Positions 18,228-26,349 of a stretch of 64,000 nt of DNA are shown piece by piece (position 1 is the stretch's first letter; each line of letters opens with the position of its first letter). The notes under the pieces are model-generated. The model searched no databases and was not told the DNA's origin. It was given only the letters and a program-made list of their open reading frames with translations. The stretch spans positions 1-64,000 of the forward strand of contig CAXXSG010000004.1 of NCBI GenBank assembly GCA_963665915.2, in the 5' to 3' direction. This stretch comes from JAFGRU01 sp963665915 (GTDB lineage Bacteria > Desulfobacterota > Desulfuromonadia > Desulfuromonadales > JAAYDE01). The position numbers and the translations under genes were made by a program.

Positions 18228-19833
18228 CTTCCTTGTCCTCCCGGTTTTTCAAGCAGGCGCCAATAAACGACTCGAATAATGGGTGTGGTGCCATAGGACG
18301 GGAACGAAACTCCGGATGGAACTGACAACCTATAAACCAGGGATGCCCCTCCATCTCAATCATTTCGACCAGGTCTTCTTCCTGGTAAATACCGGCAATT
18401 TTCAAGCCGTTTTCTCCTAAAACCTCACGATAGGCATTGTTAAACTCAAAGCGATGGCGGTGACGCTCGGAAATATTTGTCTCCCCATAAATCCGTCGGG
18501 AAACAGAACCCTCAAGAAGTACACAGGGATAAGCCCCGAGGCGCATGGTCCCACCTTTTTTCTTGACCTGCTTCTGGCTTTCCATCAGATGGATCACCGG
18601 GTTCCGGGCCTCTTTGCGAAACTCGGAAGAATGAGCGTCCTCCAATCCGCAAACATGGCGAGCAAATTCCACCACCGCCATCTGCATACCGAGGCAGATG
18701 CCGAAAAATGGGAGCAGCTTTTCGCGCGCAAAGCGGATAGCCTCAACCTTGCCCTCGCTCCCCCTCTCCCCGAAGCCGCCCGGCACGAGGATTCCATCCA
18801 CATGCGAAAAGTTTTCGCCCACACCGTGTCTTTCCAGGGTTTCGGAATCAACGTATTTGAGACGCACCCGGCAGTTGTTGGCAATCCCTCCGTGGGTCAG
18901 AGCCTCATTCAGCGATTTATAGCTTTCCGTCAGATCGACGTATTTTCCGACAATGGCGATAGTCACCTCGGATTCAGGTTCCCGAACCCTCTTGACAATC
19001 CGTTCCCATACCGAAAGATCCGGCGCCTTTGCCCAGATGTTCAGGTAATCGGCAATTCGCTCGTCCAACCCCTGTTCGTGAAGCATAATCGGACATTCAT
19101 AGATACAGTCGACGTCCCTGGCTGTAATGACCGCTTCTTCGGTAACATTGCAGAAAAGGGCGATTTTCTTTTTCATGTCATGGGGGATTTCACGGTCACA
19201 GCGGCACAGGAGAATATCAGGCTGAATCCCGATCCCCCGCAATTCCTTGACGCTATGCTGAGTTGGCTTGGTTTTCAGCTCACCGGCCGTGGCGATATAA
19301 GGGACCAGAGTCAAATGAATGTAAAGGACATTATCCTGGCCTCGATCCGCACGAAATTGTCTGATGGCTTCTAGAAAGGGAAGGGATTCGATGTCGCCGA
19401 CGGTACCCCCGACTTCGACGATGGCGATATCAGCCCCTTTGGAGTTTTCGAGAATTTTACTCTTGATTTCGTCAGTAATGTGGGGAATGACCTGAACGGT
19501 CCCGCCCAGATAGACCCCTCGCCTTTCCTTCTGAATAACGGAATCGTAAACCTGACCGGTGGTGAAATTCGATTTGCGGGTCAATTTTGCCGTGGTATAG
19601 CGTTCATAGTGTCCAAGATCGAGATCGGTTTCAGCCCCGTCATCCGTGACAAAAACTTCTCCATGCTGAAAAGGACTCATGGTACCCGGGTCGACATTGA
19701 TGTAAGGATCCATTTTCTGCATGGAAACACGCAACCCCCTCTCTTCCAGAAGTGCGCCGATGGAAGCCCCCGCCAGACCTTTCCCCAATGAGGAAACAAC
19801 ACCGCCGGTAATAAACAGATATTTCGTTTTCAT
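18217..19833 (-). CDS. pyrG: CTP synthase
   Basis: Aminates UTP to CTP using glutamine. Within the 538 residues, the N-terminal synthetase domain carries GGVVSSLGKGLAGASIGALL and YINVDPGTMSPFQHGEVFV. The C-terminal class I glutaminase has the nucleophile in FFGICLGMQMAVVEFAR and the His/Glu pair in GCQFHPEFRSRP. CTP is a substrate of KdsB, whose gene is next upstream, which explains its place inside the KDO cluster. Its stop overlaps kdsA. Confidence 0.97.
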   Translation of the reverse strand: MKTKYLFITGGVVSSLGKGLAGASIGALLEERGLRVSMQKMDPYINVDPGTMSPFQHGEVFVTDDGAETDLDLGHYERYTTAKLTRKSNFTTGQVYDSVIQKERRGVYLGGTVQVIPHITDEIKSKILENSKGADIAIVEVGGTVGDIESLPFLEAIRQFRADRGQDNVLYIHLTLVPYIATAGELKTKPTQHSVKELRGIGIQPDILLCRCDREIPHDMKKKIALFCNVTEEAVITARDVDCIYECPIMLHEQGLDERIADYLNIWAKAPDLSVWERIVKRVREPESEVTIAIVGKYVDLTESYKSLNEALTHGGIANNCRVRLKYVDSETLERHGVGENFSHVDGILVPGGFGERGSEGKVEAIRFAREKLLPFFGICLGMQMAVVEFARHVCGLEDAHSSEFRKEARNPVIHLMESQKQVKKKGGTMRLGAYPCVLLEGSVSRRIYGETNISERHRHRFEFNNAYREVLGENGLKIAGIYQEEDLVEMIEMEGHPWFIGCQFHPEFRSRPMAPHPLFESFIGACLKNREDKEDGI

Positions 19834-19903
19834 TTAACCGCCTTTCCAGAACTGCTGACTAAAATAAGGCCATACCATCCCATAAGGGCGATAACAACTC
19901 CTG

Positions 19904-20662
19904 TTAAAGACTTTTTTCCATGCATAAAGCTTCCCTGACCCGCACCAGATCCTCGGCAGTGTCCACACCATGGCTCACATGTTCTGTCTCCACCACTTTG
20001 ATTCGGAATCCGTTTTCAAGAGCTCTCAACTGTTCAAGGCTTTCGGTGATTTCCAGAGGGGTTCTGGGCAGACGCGAAAAAGAAATGAGAAAATCCCTGC
20101 GGTAGACATAAAGCCCGACATGTTTGAAAACCGGAACCTCCTCAAGCAGGCTGCTGTCGTTGATGTCGTGATCCCGAGGAAAAGGCAGAGGAGAACGGGA
20201 AAAATAGAGCGCAGACCCGTTCCCATCGGTAACTACCTTGACGACATTGGGATTGGAAAAATCTTCGATCCTTTCAAGCGCCGACTTGAGCGTCCCCATC
20301 TGCAGTGCTTTATCCGCCAGAAAAGGTTCTATCGCCTGGTCAATCATGCGCGGATCGATAAGCGGCTCGTCCCCTTGAACATTGACCACAATATCCGCAT
20401 TGATCCGTTCCGCCACTTCTGCAAGCCGGTCAGTCCCGGAAGGATGATTGGCGCGCGTCATCATAGCTGTTCCGTTAAAGCTTTCCACAGCGTCGAATAT
20501 GCGTCGGTCATCTGTTGCAACAATTACACGGTCAACATGGCAGGCTCGGGAAGTACGCTCATACACCCATTGAATCATGGGCTTCCCGTGAATATCGGCA
20601 AGCGGTTTGCCGGGGAGCCTGCTCGAAGCGAATCGAGCAGGTATGATGGCAGTTATCTGCAT
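19904..20662 (-). CDS. kdsB: CMP-KDO synthetase (3-deoxy-manno-octulosonate cytidylyltransferase)
   Basis: Activates KDO with CTP to CMP-KDO for lipid A core assembly. The 252-residue product starts MQITAIIPARFASSRLPGKP, then GKPMIQWVYERTSRA, VATDDRRIFDAVESFNG, NVQGDEPLIDP and the C-terminal HGVDTAEDLVRVRE. CCGGGGAGACTTCC precedes the ATG. It is the first gene of the kdsB-pyrG-kdsA-kdsD-kdsC-lptCAB series. A dispersed repeat (20688-20848) ends only 26 bases from its start codon, so its promoter lies in or beyond that repeat. Confidence 0.97.
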   Translation of the reverse strand: MQITAIIPARFASSRLPGKPLADIHGKPMIQWVYERTSRACHVDRVIVATDDRRIFDAVESFNGTAMMTRANHPSGTDRLAEVAERINADIVVNVQGDEPLIDPRMIDQAIEPFLADKALQMGTLKSALERIEDFSNPNVVKVVTDGNGSALYFSRSPLPFPRDHDINDSSLLEEVPVFKHVGLYVYRRDFLISFSRLPRTPLEITESLEQLRALENGFRIKVVETEHVSHGVDTAEDLVRVREALCMEKSL

Positions 20663-20687
20663 GGAAGTCTCCCCGGTTAAGATAAAA

Positions 20688-20848
20688 CCTGGATCCGTGA
20701 GTTATGACCTGACAATAGCGCAAGTCATTGACCGGCCTAAATACTCCAAAAATCACCAACGAACCTATAGGTGCGCCTCAGATTTTTGAACTATTTATTC
20801 AGGCCAAGCACTTACACTCTTTTCCAGGCCCTAACCCACGGATTCAGG
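20688..20848 (+). repeat. MITE-like dispersed repeat, copy 2 of 2
   Basis: Second copy of the roughly 160-bp element seen at 776-934, in the opposite orientation. Ends read CCTGGATCCGTGAGTTA and TAACCCACGGATTCAGG. The central stretches AATAGCGCAAGTCATTG and CCTAAATA plus the mirrored TATTTATTCAGGC match copy 1. No coding capacity beyond a short open frame is visible. It sits directly in front of kdsB. Confidence 0.8.
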
Positions 20849-21048
20849 TAAAATTCATCGTAGAGTAAAAAAAACAAAAAACGATGTCAAGATAATGCGA
20901 ATATTCTGCTTGAGACCGGGCTCAGGTCTTCAGCAGTCGGCAACCGGGAATATTCAAAAATCCCATATGCCGGCGGGAACCGGTCGGAAAAAGAGCGCAT
21001 TTGGCAAGAATCCCAGCAGGGTGTTTTTCCCCGGCAAATTTTAAAAGC

Positions 21049-21798
21049 TCAAAATGCGGGGATGAAGCGATAAAGATACCCGGTCAAAGAGCCGAACAAG
21101 TTGAAAAAGAGCATAATCCCGACCACCATCAGTAAAATACCGGTGGCAACTTCCAGCACCCGAATATACTTTCGGAAGCGTTGGAAAAAGGAAAGAAACC
21201 CGTGAAACAGGAGAGCTGCCACAAGAAAAGGGATGCCCATTCCGGCGGAGTAAACGGTAAGCAGAAGCATCCCCTCGCCGATGTTGGCAGAAGATCCGGC
21301 GACCAAGGCGAGTATCGATCCAAGAATGGGACCGATACAAGGGGTCCAGCCGGCCGCAAAAGCGATCCCCACTAGAAAGGTGCCAATAAACCCAGCCGGC
21401 TTATTTTGAAGTTGAACCCGTTTCTCCCCTAACAACACGCCAAAATGAAAAAGCCCGCTGATATGGATCCCGAAAAGAAAGATCAGGAACCCGCCGACTT
21501 TCTGAATCCAGTAAATACCTTCGCGCATGAAAAACTGGAAGGAAGAAGAGAGGAGTCCGGCCATGGCGCCTAAAAAAATAAAAACTGCGGAAAATCCGAG
21601 AATAAAAACCAAAGTATGAAAAAAGACCAGCCAACGCATTCGCCCGGTGGTATGAGGCTCCTGAAGCTGTCCGAATGTCAGCCCGGTTATGTAGGTCAGA
21701 TAGGAGGGAATCAGAGGAAGCACGCAAGGGGAAGCGAAAGAAAGAAGCCCGGCGGAAAAAGCAATCCAGAGGGAAATTTGATCAGCACCTTCAGGCAC
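21049..21798 (-). CDS. ccdA: Cytochrome c biogenesis protein CcdA (thiol-disulfide transmembrane carrier)
   Basis: An inner-membrane protein that moves reducing power from cytoplasmic thioredoxin to periplasmic thioredoxin-like proteins. The 249 residues form about six membrane helices. The two redox cysteines lie in LLSFASPCVLPLIPSY (helix 1) and AFAAGWTPCIGPILGS (helix 4), the DsbD/CcdA arrangement. It is one base from the TlpA-like gene, which is the likely electron acceptor. Cytochrome c maturation is the probable use in a cytochrome-rich Desulfuromonad (inference). Confidence 0.94.
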   Translation of the reverse strand: MPEGADQISLWIAFSAGLLSFASPCVLPLIPSYLTYITGLTFGQLQEPHTTGRMRWLVFFHTLVFILGFSAVFIFLGAMAGLLSSSFQFFMREGIYWIQKVGGFLIFLFGIHISGLFHFGVLLGEKRVQLQNKPAGFIGTFLVGIAFAAGWTPCIGPILGSILALVAGSSANIGEGMLLLTVYSAGMGIPFLVAALLFHGFLSFFQRFRKYIRVLEVATGILLMVVGIMLFFNLFGSLTGYLYRFIPAF

Positions 21799-21799
21799 G

Positions 21800-22363
21800 T
21801 TACGGTTTCCTTATCAGCGTCTGAACCATTTGGAGGTTTTTGTCCGACATCCAGTCATGGAGGCCCACAAACTTTAAAACGATTTTGCCACTTTTATCTA
21901 TCAGAAAAGACTGGGGAATGTTGAAAACACCGTATTGTTGCTGAACCTTTTTCTCAGCATCAAGAAGAACCGGAAAAACCAGTTCAAAATTATCGACAAA
22001 CCTCAGTGCAGCGGGGGGATTCCCCTCAATATTTATTCCCAGGATCTCAAACTCTTCACCGCCCAAGGTCGAATAAAGCCGATTCATGGATGGCATTTCC
22101 TGCCGGCACGGGGGACACCAGGAGGCCCAGAAAGTCAGAAGAACCACTTTGCCGCGAAGTCCCGACAGGGTTACGGTTTTCCCCTGCGGATCAGGCAATC
22201 TAAAGTCGGGAGCCACTCCCCCGTCAGTTACTTCCGACTCTAAAGACGGACCCGAGGGCAAAAGGGCACCCGCTTGAGTGAAAGGCACAAAGGCAAAAAA
22301 CAGAATCAAAAAAAGAATAAACCTGCGAATTATTGGAATGCTTTCCCCCACTCCGGAACACAC
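21800..22363 (-). CDS. TlpA/ResA-like periplasmic thiol-disulfide oxidoreductase
   Basis: A membrane-tethered or secreted thioredoxin-fold protein with the redox motif WASWCPPCRQEMPSM. It has the substrate-side loop VTLSGLRGKVVLLTFWAS and the cis-proline region GVFNIPQSFLIDKSGKI. An N-terminal hydrophobic signal (FILFLILFFAFVPFTQA) directs export. The start is uncertain: GTG at 22363 gives 187 residues and a GTG at 22351 is an alternative. It forms a two-gene unit with ccdA. No signal for a dedicated regulator was seen. Confidence 0.88.
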   Translation of the reverse strand: MCSGVGESIPIIRRFILFLILFFAFVPFTQAGALLPSGPSLESEVTDGGVAPDFRLPDPQGKTVTLSGLRGKVVLLTFWASWCPPCRQEMPSMNRLYSTLGGEEFEILGINIEGNPPAALRFVDNFELVFPVLLDAEKKVQQQYGVFNIPQSFLIDKSGKIVLKFVGLHDWMSDKNLQMVQTLIRKP

Positions 22364-22818
22364 AACCGTTCAGGTTAACGAAGACAAAAACAATTAATTT
22401 TCTTTCCTAGATGTGCTTCCTTTTTTAAGTATCATTGCCTCACATCTAAAAGTCAAGAAAGACCCTTTCAACAGTTTTTTTGCCAAGACAATTCGAGCGC
22501 CAACTCATTTCAGATTTTTCCCAAAAAAACCAACCTTATCCCAATAGATTTTGAGATTTACCTTGCGTAAAAGCTTACAAAACAACCCTTAATAGCTGGC
22601 GGGCTTTTTGCAATTTATACAATTTATTCTTAATGCTAAAACACATCTAAGCCCCTAAACAGGAGACCTCACCGAAAAAAGGAGGTCCCGAAAAAAACAT
22701 TCCTTTTAATCCGAAAGGTTTACTTTGAATCTGATGACGGAAAATTGACTTGCAAAAACTCCAGCTTAAAAACCCATCTATGATTTTCCAATAGCCGACC
22801 CATGAAAGGAGAAAAAGA
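22364..22818. other. Divergent 455-bp intergenic region
   Basis: Separates the minus-strand ccdA unit from the plus-strand actin-like gene. It holds an AT-rich stretch with poly-T runs near 22440-22540, the sigma-54 promoter candidate at 22596-22612, and a short hairpin (GACCTC / GAGGTC, 22668-22688) in the presumed leader of the actin-like gene. No open frame worth reporting. Confidence 0.6.
22596..22612 (+). promoter_or_regulatory. Candidate sigma-54 (-24/-12) promoter
   Basis: CTGGCGGGCTTTTTGCA carries GG at 22598-22599 and GC at 22610-22611 with exactly ten bases between, plus the TGGC and TTTGCA context expected for sigma-54. It predicts transcription from about 22623, giving a leader of nearly 200 bases before the actin-like gene. 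rpoN itself is at 12.5-14.0 kb. No enhancer-binding activator gene lies nearby, and no activator site could be identified. Confidence 0.55.
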
Positions 22819-23922
22819 ATGACCAGAAGAGGTGAAACACCCGATCAAAACCGAGAAGAGCAGATCAAAGATGCTACGGAAAAAATTCTTCAGAACCAGC
22901 AAAAGGAAGAGATTAAGAACCAGACGAAAAAAGCTGTCGGCAGATCCATTGGGGTCGATGTCGGCACCAGCAAAATTGTTTTGGCCGAGCGTCCCAACGG
23001 CAAGGCTTTATTTACCTCACAGACCAATGCCTTCATTCCAATGGATTACTCGAAATTTTCCGAAGACATCCTCAATCAGAACGAGGTTGAGTATTTCAAA
23101 GCCGGAAATTCCCTGGTCATTTACGGCAACGGAGCAGAAACCTTCGCCAACATGCTCAATCAGCCCACCCACCGCCCCATGAGCCAGGGCCTACTGAACC
23201 CGCAAGAGGAGAATGCCATCGATATTATTCAGGCCATTCTCGAAAATATGGTTCCTGCAGCGGAAAGTGCCGATAGCCAGTTGTGCTTTTCCATCCCCGG
23301 CGTATCCGATCAAAAGGGGACCGACATCATCTACCATGAAGCAGTGCTTAAGCGACAGTTAGTTAACAAAGGATATCAGGTCAAAAGCATTAATGAAGGC
23401 CTTGCAGTAGTTCTTTCGGAGCTGGGAGACGAAAATTTCACCGGCATGGGAATCAGCATCGGCGGCGGTATGTGCAATGTCTGCCTGGCCTACTTGTCGG
23501 TGCCCCTTGTTTCTTTCAGCATCGATAAAGGCGGCGATTACATCGATGAAGCGGTCTCGTCAGTAACCAGAGAAGTCACTACCCGAGTACGAAAAGTCAA
23601 AGAAACCGGCTTCGACTTAACCAAAAAACCACAAAATGAAATCGAGGATGCTCTCCACATCTATTACGAGGAACTCATCTCAACACTGGTCAAGGCATTG
23701 CGGGCAAACCTCGCTCAGACCTCCAAAACCCCCAATGTCGACCAGCCGATTCCTATCGTTCTGGGTGGCGGTTCCGTTCTTCCGGCAGGTTTCAAAGAGC
23801 GCTTTGAAAAGGTCCTTTCCGAGGAGCCTTTGCCACTGAAAATAAGTGAAGTTCGCCTGGCCAAAGATCCTTTGAATGCCACAGCGAATGGAGCCCTTAT
23901 TGCCGCAAGTTACGCACATTAA
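22819..23922 (+). CDS. Actin-like ATPase (MreB/MamK/FtsA superfamily), uncharacterised subfamily
   Basis: A 367-residue ASKHA/actin-fold protein. After a charged, Gln/Lys-rich N-terminal extension (residues 1-42, probably coiled) come phosphate-1 GRSIGVDVGTSKIVL (about 41-55), phosphate-2 GMGISIGGGMCNVCLAY (about 212-228) and the adenosine motif PIVLGGGSVLPAGF. Connect motifs are less clear. It is neither the canonical mreB (no mreCD neighbours) nor ftsA. AAAGGAG lies ahead of the ATG. The next plus-strand gene encodes a membrane-anchored peptidoglycan amidase, so a filament or scaffold guiding wall cleavage is one possibility (inference only). Also comparable to plasmid or magnetosome actins, but no partner genes for those are present. 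Confidence 0.8.
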   Translation: MTRRGETPDQNREEQIKDATEKILQNQQKEEIKNQTKKAVGRSIGVDVGTSKIVLAERPNGKALFTSQTNAFIPMDYSKFSEDILNQNEVEYFKAGNSLVIYGNGAETFANMLNQPTHRPMSQGLLNPQEENAIDIIQAILENMVPAAESADSQLCFSIPGVSDQKGTDIIYHEAVLKRQLVNKGYQVKSINEGLAVVLSELGDENFTGMGISIGGGMCNVCLAYLSVPLVSFSIDKGGDYIDEAVSSVTREVTTRVRKVKETGFDLTKKPQNEIEDALHIYYEELISTLVKALRANLAQTSKTPNVDQPIPIVLGGGSVLPAGFKERFEKVLSEEPLPLKISEVRLAKDPLNATANGALIAASYAH

Positions 23923-23943
23923 TTTGTTTTTTTGACATGTGCC

Positions 23944-24046
23944 CGGTGCGGTTGATTTTATCTTCCAATTCTGACTCTTATTGACGCTGCCTGCGTTGGC
24001 AGAATCAAAAATACCTCAGAATTTATTGATACGGATAACCGCACCG
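23944..24046. repeat. Inverted repeat between actin-like and amidase genes
   Basis: CGGTGCGGTT at 23944-23953 is mirrored exactly by AACCGCACCG at 24037-24046, with about 83 bases between that contain a further weak palindrome (GCCTGCGTTGGC). It could be a terminator-like or processing structure, or a small repeat element. No T-run follows. Confidence 0.45.
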
Positions 24047-24121
24047 AACAACAACGTCCGGTGGATCGCCGTTCAATATATAAGAAGCGGCGGTATGCCT
24101 GTTAATATGACTAGTTAGAGC

Positions 24122-25948
24122 ATGCATTCATCGACGTCCGCCAAACTGCCGCCGGAAAACTACCGCCGCATCATCCAGGAAATGCTGGTGGTCCTTCCGG
24201 ACCCGGTTGACAAGTTGAATCTGCTCAATCGGGTTTTGGTGGATTTTGGTCATATTCCCTCCTCATACCGCCTCTATCCCCGCTGGGCCGAAATCGCTTT
24301 GCGGAAAATGGTCCTCGAGGAGGCGGAAAGGATCCAGCCCGGAAGCCGCAAAAAAGCTCATCAGTTGATGAAACAAGGGGCCATCTCCATTCCCAGGCCC
24401 TTCCTGTGGAAGATTTACCGTTTTCGTCATGTCATTGTAAGTACATTGGTTTTACTGTTTATCTGGGGCATGGGACCGTCTGTGGCGTCTCTTTTCGAAA
24501 TTATTCAGCCTCAAACCCTGATCGATGGGACCCTTGCCCGGCCAACACGCATAAGACCTTCCACCCAGTCATCACAGGTGGAGAAAGACCTGAATGTCGC
24601 GGTAAAAACGGGGCCTGCTTCAATCATCAGAAAATATCGAATTCCGAAACCACCTGAAATCCCACCAAAAGATGCTTTTGCGGCCTTAAAGGCCTCCTCC
24701 AAAGAGACAGCCTTAAAACCTGCACTGGACAACCATGAACCAAGCAGGGTCATCACAGAGTTCCTGCTAAAAGATGAAAAGAAATCCTGTTTCATCCCGA
24801 CCGATATTCCAGTAACCCTTGAAAAACCAAAAAACATTAAGAAACGTCCCAGCACTGACGCCTTGCTCCCCGTTTTGAGCCAAACACAAACGAATTATTC
24901 CACTATCCAAAAAACCGTCCAAAAACCCGAAAATAGAATTCAAGCCATTCCCGAATATCTGGAGAAGCCGATCTGGCTGGTAGAGAAGACGAAGGGAGCT
25001 GAGATTTTCAGTAACCGTCTGCACATTATCACAACCCATGCGATCGACAACATTCCCCGCAAGTATTTGCGCTTTCCCCGTTCCATCCAAAAAGGGGAAA
25101 AAACCTTTAAAACAGCCGGACAGATATCCGGAATAATCTATCATGCTTCAGAAAGCGACATTTTCCCCTTTAACCCGGAAATGAACGCTTCGATAAAAAA
25201 ACATTCCGCAGATCTCATACAATATCTCAAACGAAACAACAGCTATCATTATTTCATTGACCGCTTCGGCAGGGTTTATCGTATTGTCCGTGACGACCAA
25301 GCAGCATTTCATGCCGGTCGCTCAATCTGGGCTGATGAGGATTTCTATTATCTGAACCTCAATCATGCGTTCATTGGAATCTGCTTCGAAGGCAAGGATT
25401 TTGAGAGCATTGAGCCTGACTCCTCAACTTCTAAGGGCAGCAAATCCGGCCCCCGAATTGCGCCAATGGCCAATATCTCAATAAATGACGCCCAACTTCG
25501 CTCGGGAAAAGAACTGACCGACTGGCTGAGATTCAAATACCATATCCGTCAGCACAACTGTGTCCCCCACGGGCTGGTTTCCATCAATTTGAAGCGGAAG
25601 CTCATTGGCCATCACCTCGACCTTTCCCACGGTTTCCCATTTCAGCGTTTCGCCTTGGCGAACAAATACCAAAGTATCCTGCCATCCATTGTCGACTTCG
25701 GATTTACATTCGATCGTTTCTTCATGCAAATTTTCAAAGGCAAACCCTGGCCCGGAGTAAACAACTCCATGGCGGTTTTGAAGCAACAAGCGAATGAAAA
25801 GAAAATCAATCTTGCAGTTTATCAGAAAAGTCTTCAGAAAAAATTCGACTCCTACTATGCCCTGGAGGAGGATCTCCAGGCCCGAGAGGAAAACTCTCGG
25901 AAGCTACTTGGAAAAACGACCCTTTCCAAAACATCCCGAAAAAAATGA
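24122..25948 (+). CDS. Membrane-anchored N-acetylmuramoyl-L-alanine amidase (Amidase_2/PGRP domain)
   Basis: A 608-residue protein predicted to cleave the amide between MurNAc and the peptide stem. Layout: cytoplasmic N-terminus of about 100 residues (charged, helical), one membrane segment (VIVSTLVLLFIWGMGPSVAS, about 104-123), a proline- and lysine-rich linker to about 330, the amidase domain (about 335-530), and a charged coiled tail (about 555-608). Zinc-ligand candidates lie in IIYHASESD and GHHLDLSHG; the substrate strand is SYHYFIDRFGRVYRIV followed by AAFHAGRS. The cytoplasmic domain has no family I recognise. A weak GAG precedes the ATG. It is next to the actin-like gene in the same direction, 199 bases apart. 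Confidence 0.82.
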   Translation: MHSSTSAKLPPENYRRIIQEMLVVLPDPVDKLNLLNRVLVDFGHIPSSYRLYPRWAEIALRKMVLEEAERIQPGSRKKAHQLMKQGAISIPRPFLWKIYRFRHVIVSTLVLLFIWGMGPSVASLFEIIQPQTLIDGTLARPTRIRPSTQSSQVEKDLNVAVKTGPASIIRKYRIPKPPEIPPKDAFAALKASSKETALKPALDNHEPSRVITEFLLKDEKKSCFIPTDIPVTLEKPKNIKKRPSTDALLPVLSQTQTNYSTIQKTVQKPENRIQAIPEYLEKPIWLVEKTKGAEIFSNRLHIITTHAIDNIPRKYLRFPRSIQKGEKTFKTAGQISGIIYHASESDIFPFNPEMNASIKKHSADLIQYLKRNNSYHYFIDRFGRVYRIVRDDQAAFHAGRSIWADEDFYYLNLNHAFIGICFEGKDFESIEPDSSTSKGSKSGPRIAPMANISINDAQLRSGKELTDWLRFKYHIRQHNCVPHGLVSINLKRKLIGHHLDLSHGFPFQRFALANKYQSILPSIVDFGFTFDRFFMQIFKGKPWPGVNNSMAVLKQQANEKKINLAVYQKSLQKKFDSYYALEEDLQAREENSRKLLGKTTLSKTSRKK

Positions 25949-26349
25949 TCAACCAATTCCGGTTTTGAAAGGTAGCCATGGCTGAGTGGGCTCGGCACCA
26001 GCACTCGGTTATTTCTCTTGGATTTGTGATAATTTCCCCTTTACACAGAAAAAAATTATTTTGTTATTTTTTAATTATTTATCAAACAGTTAGCATACCT
26101 TTTTCTAAAAAAAATTGTTCGAACGAGACCGCATTCTGACCGGTTCAATTGACATGCTGAGGGCTGCGGGAATGCAGGACGAATTAACGAAACAGTTAAT
26201 TTGAAGAATGGCCCACCGCCCCTAAACAAAGAAAAAACATCAAGCAAAAAGCCTCATGTCTTTGTCATTAAAATTGCATCAGAAAGAATCGTTTACTCCA
26301 GATTCTACCCACCCTCAAATTTTTTCTTTCGGAAAACCCAGTTTAAACT
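25949..26349. other. 401-bp intergenic region upstream of the HEAT/HD-GYP pair
   Basis: AT-rich. It contains a short perfect hairpin (AATTAAC / GTTAATT, 26182-26201) and the weak sigma-54 candidate described separately. No convincing gene: a 61-codon open frame from 26201 runs through the next gene's start and has no ribosome-binding site. Confidence 0.5.
26160..26176 (+). promoter_or_regulatory. Weak candidate sigma-54 promoter
   Basis: AGGGCTGCGGGAATGCA has GG at 26162-26163 and GC at 26174-26175 with the required ten bases between, and keeps GGC and TGCA, but lacks the TTGC thymines of a good -12 box. It lies about 175 bases before the HEAT-repeat gene. Reported because the neighbouring unit has a better sigma-54 candidate. 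Confidence 0.22.

Noticed and set aside
25965..26020. tRNA-like string (GGTAGCCATGGCTGAGTGGG)
   Set aside because: No T-arm (GGTTCGAATCC-type), no acceptor pairing and no CCA region follow; likely chance.
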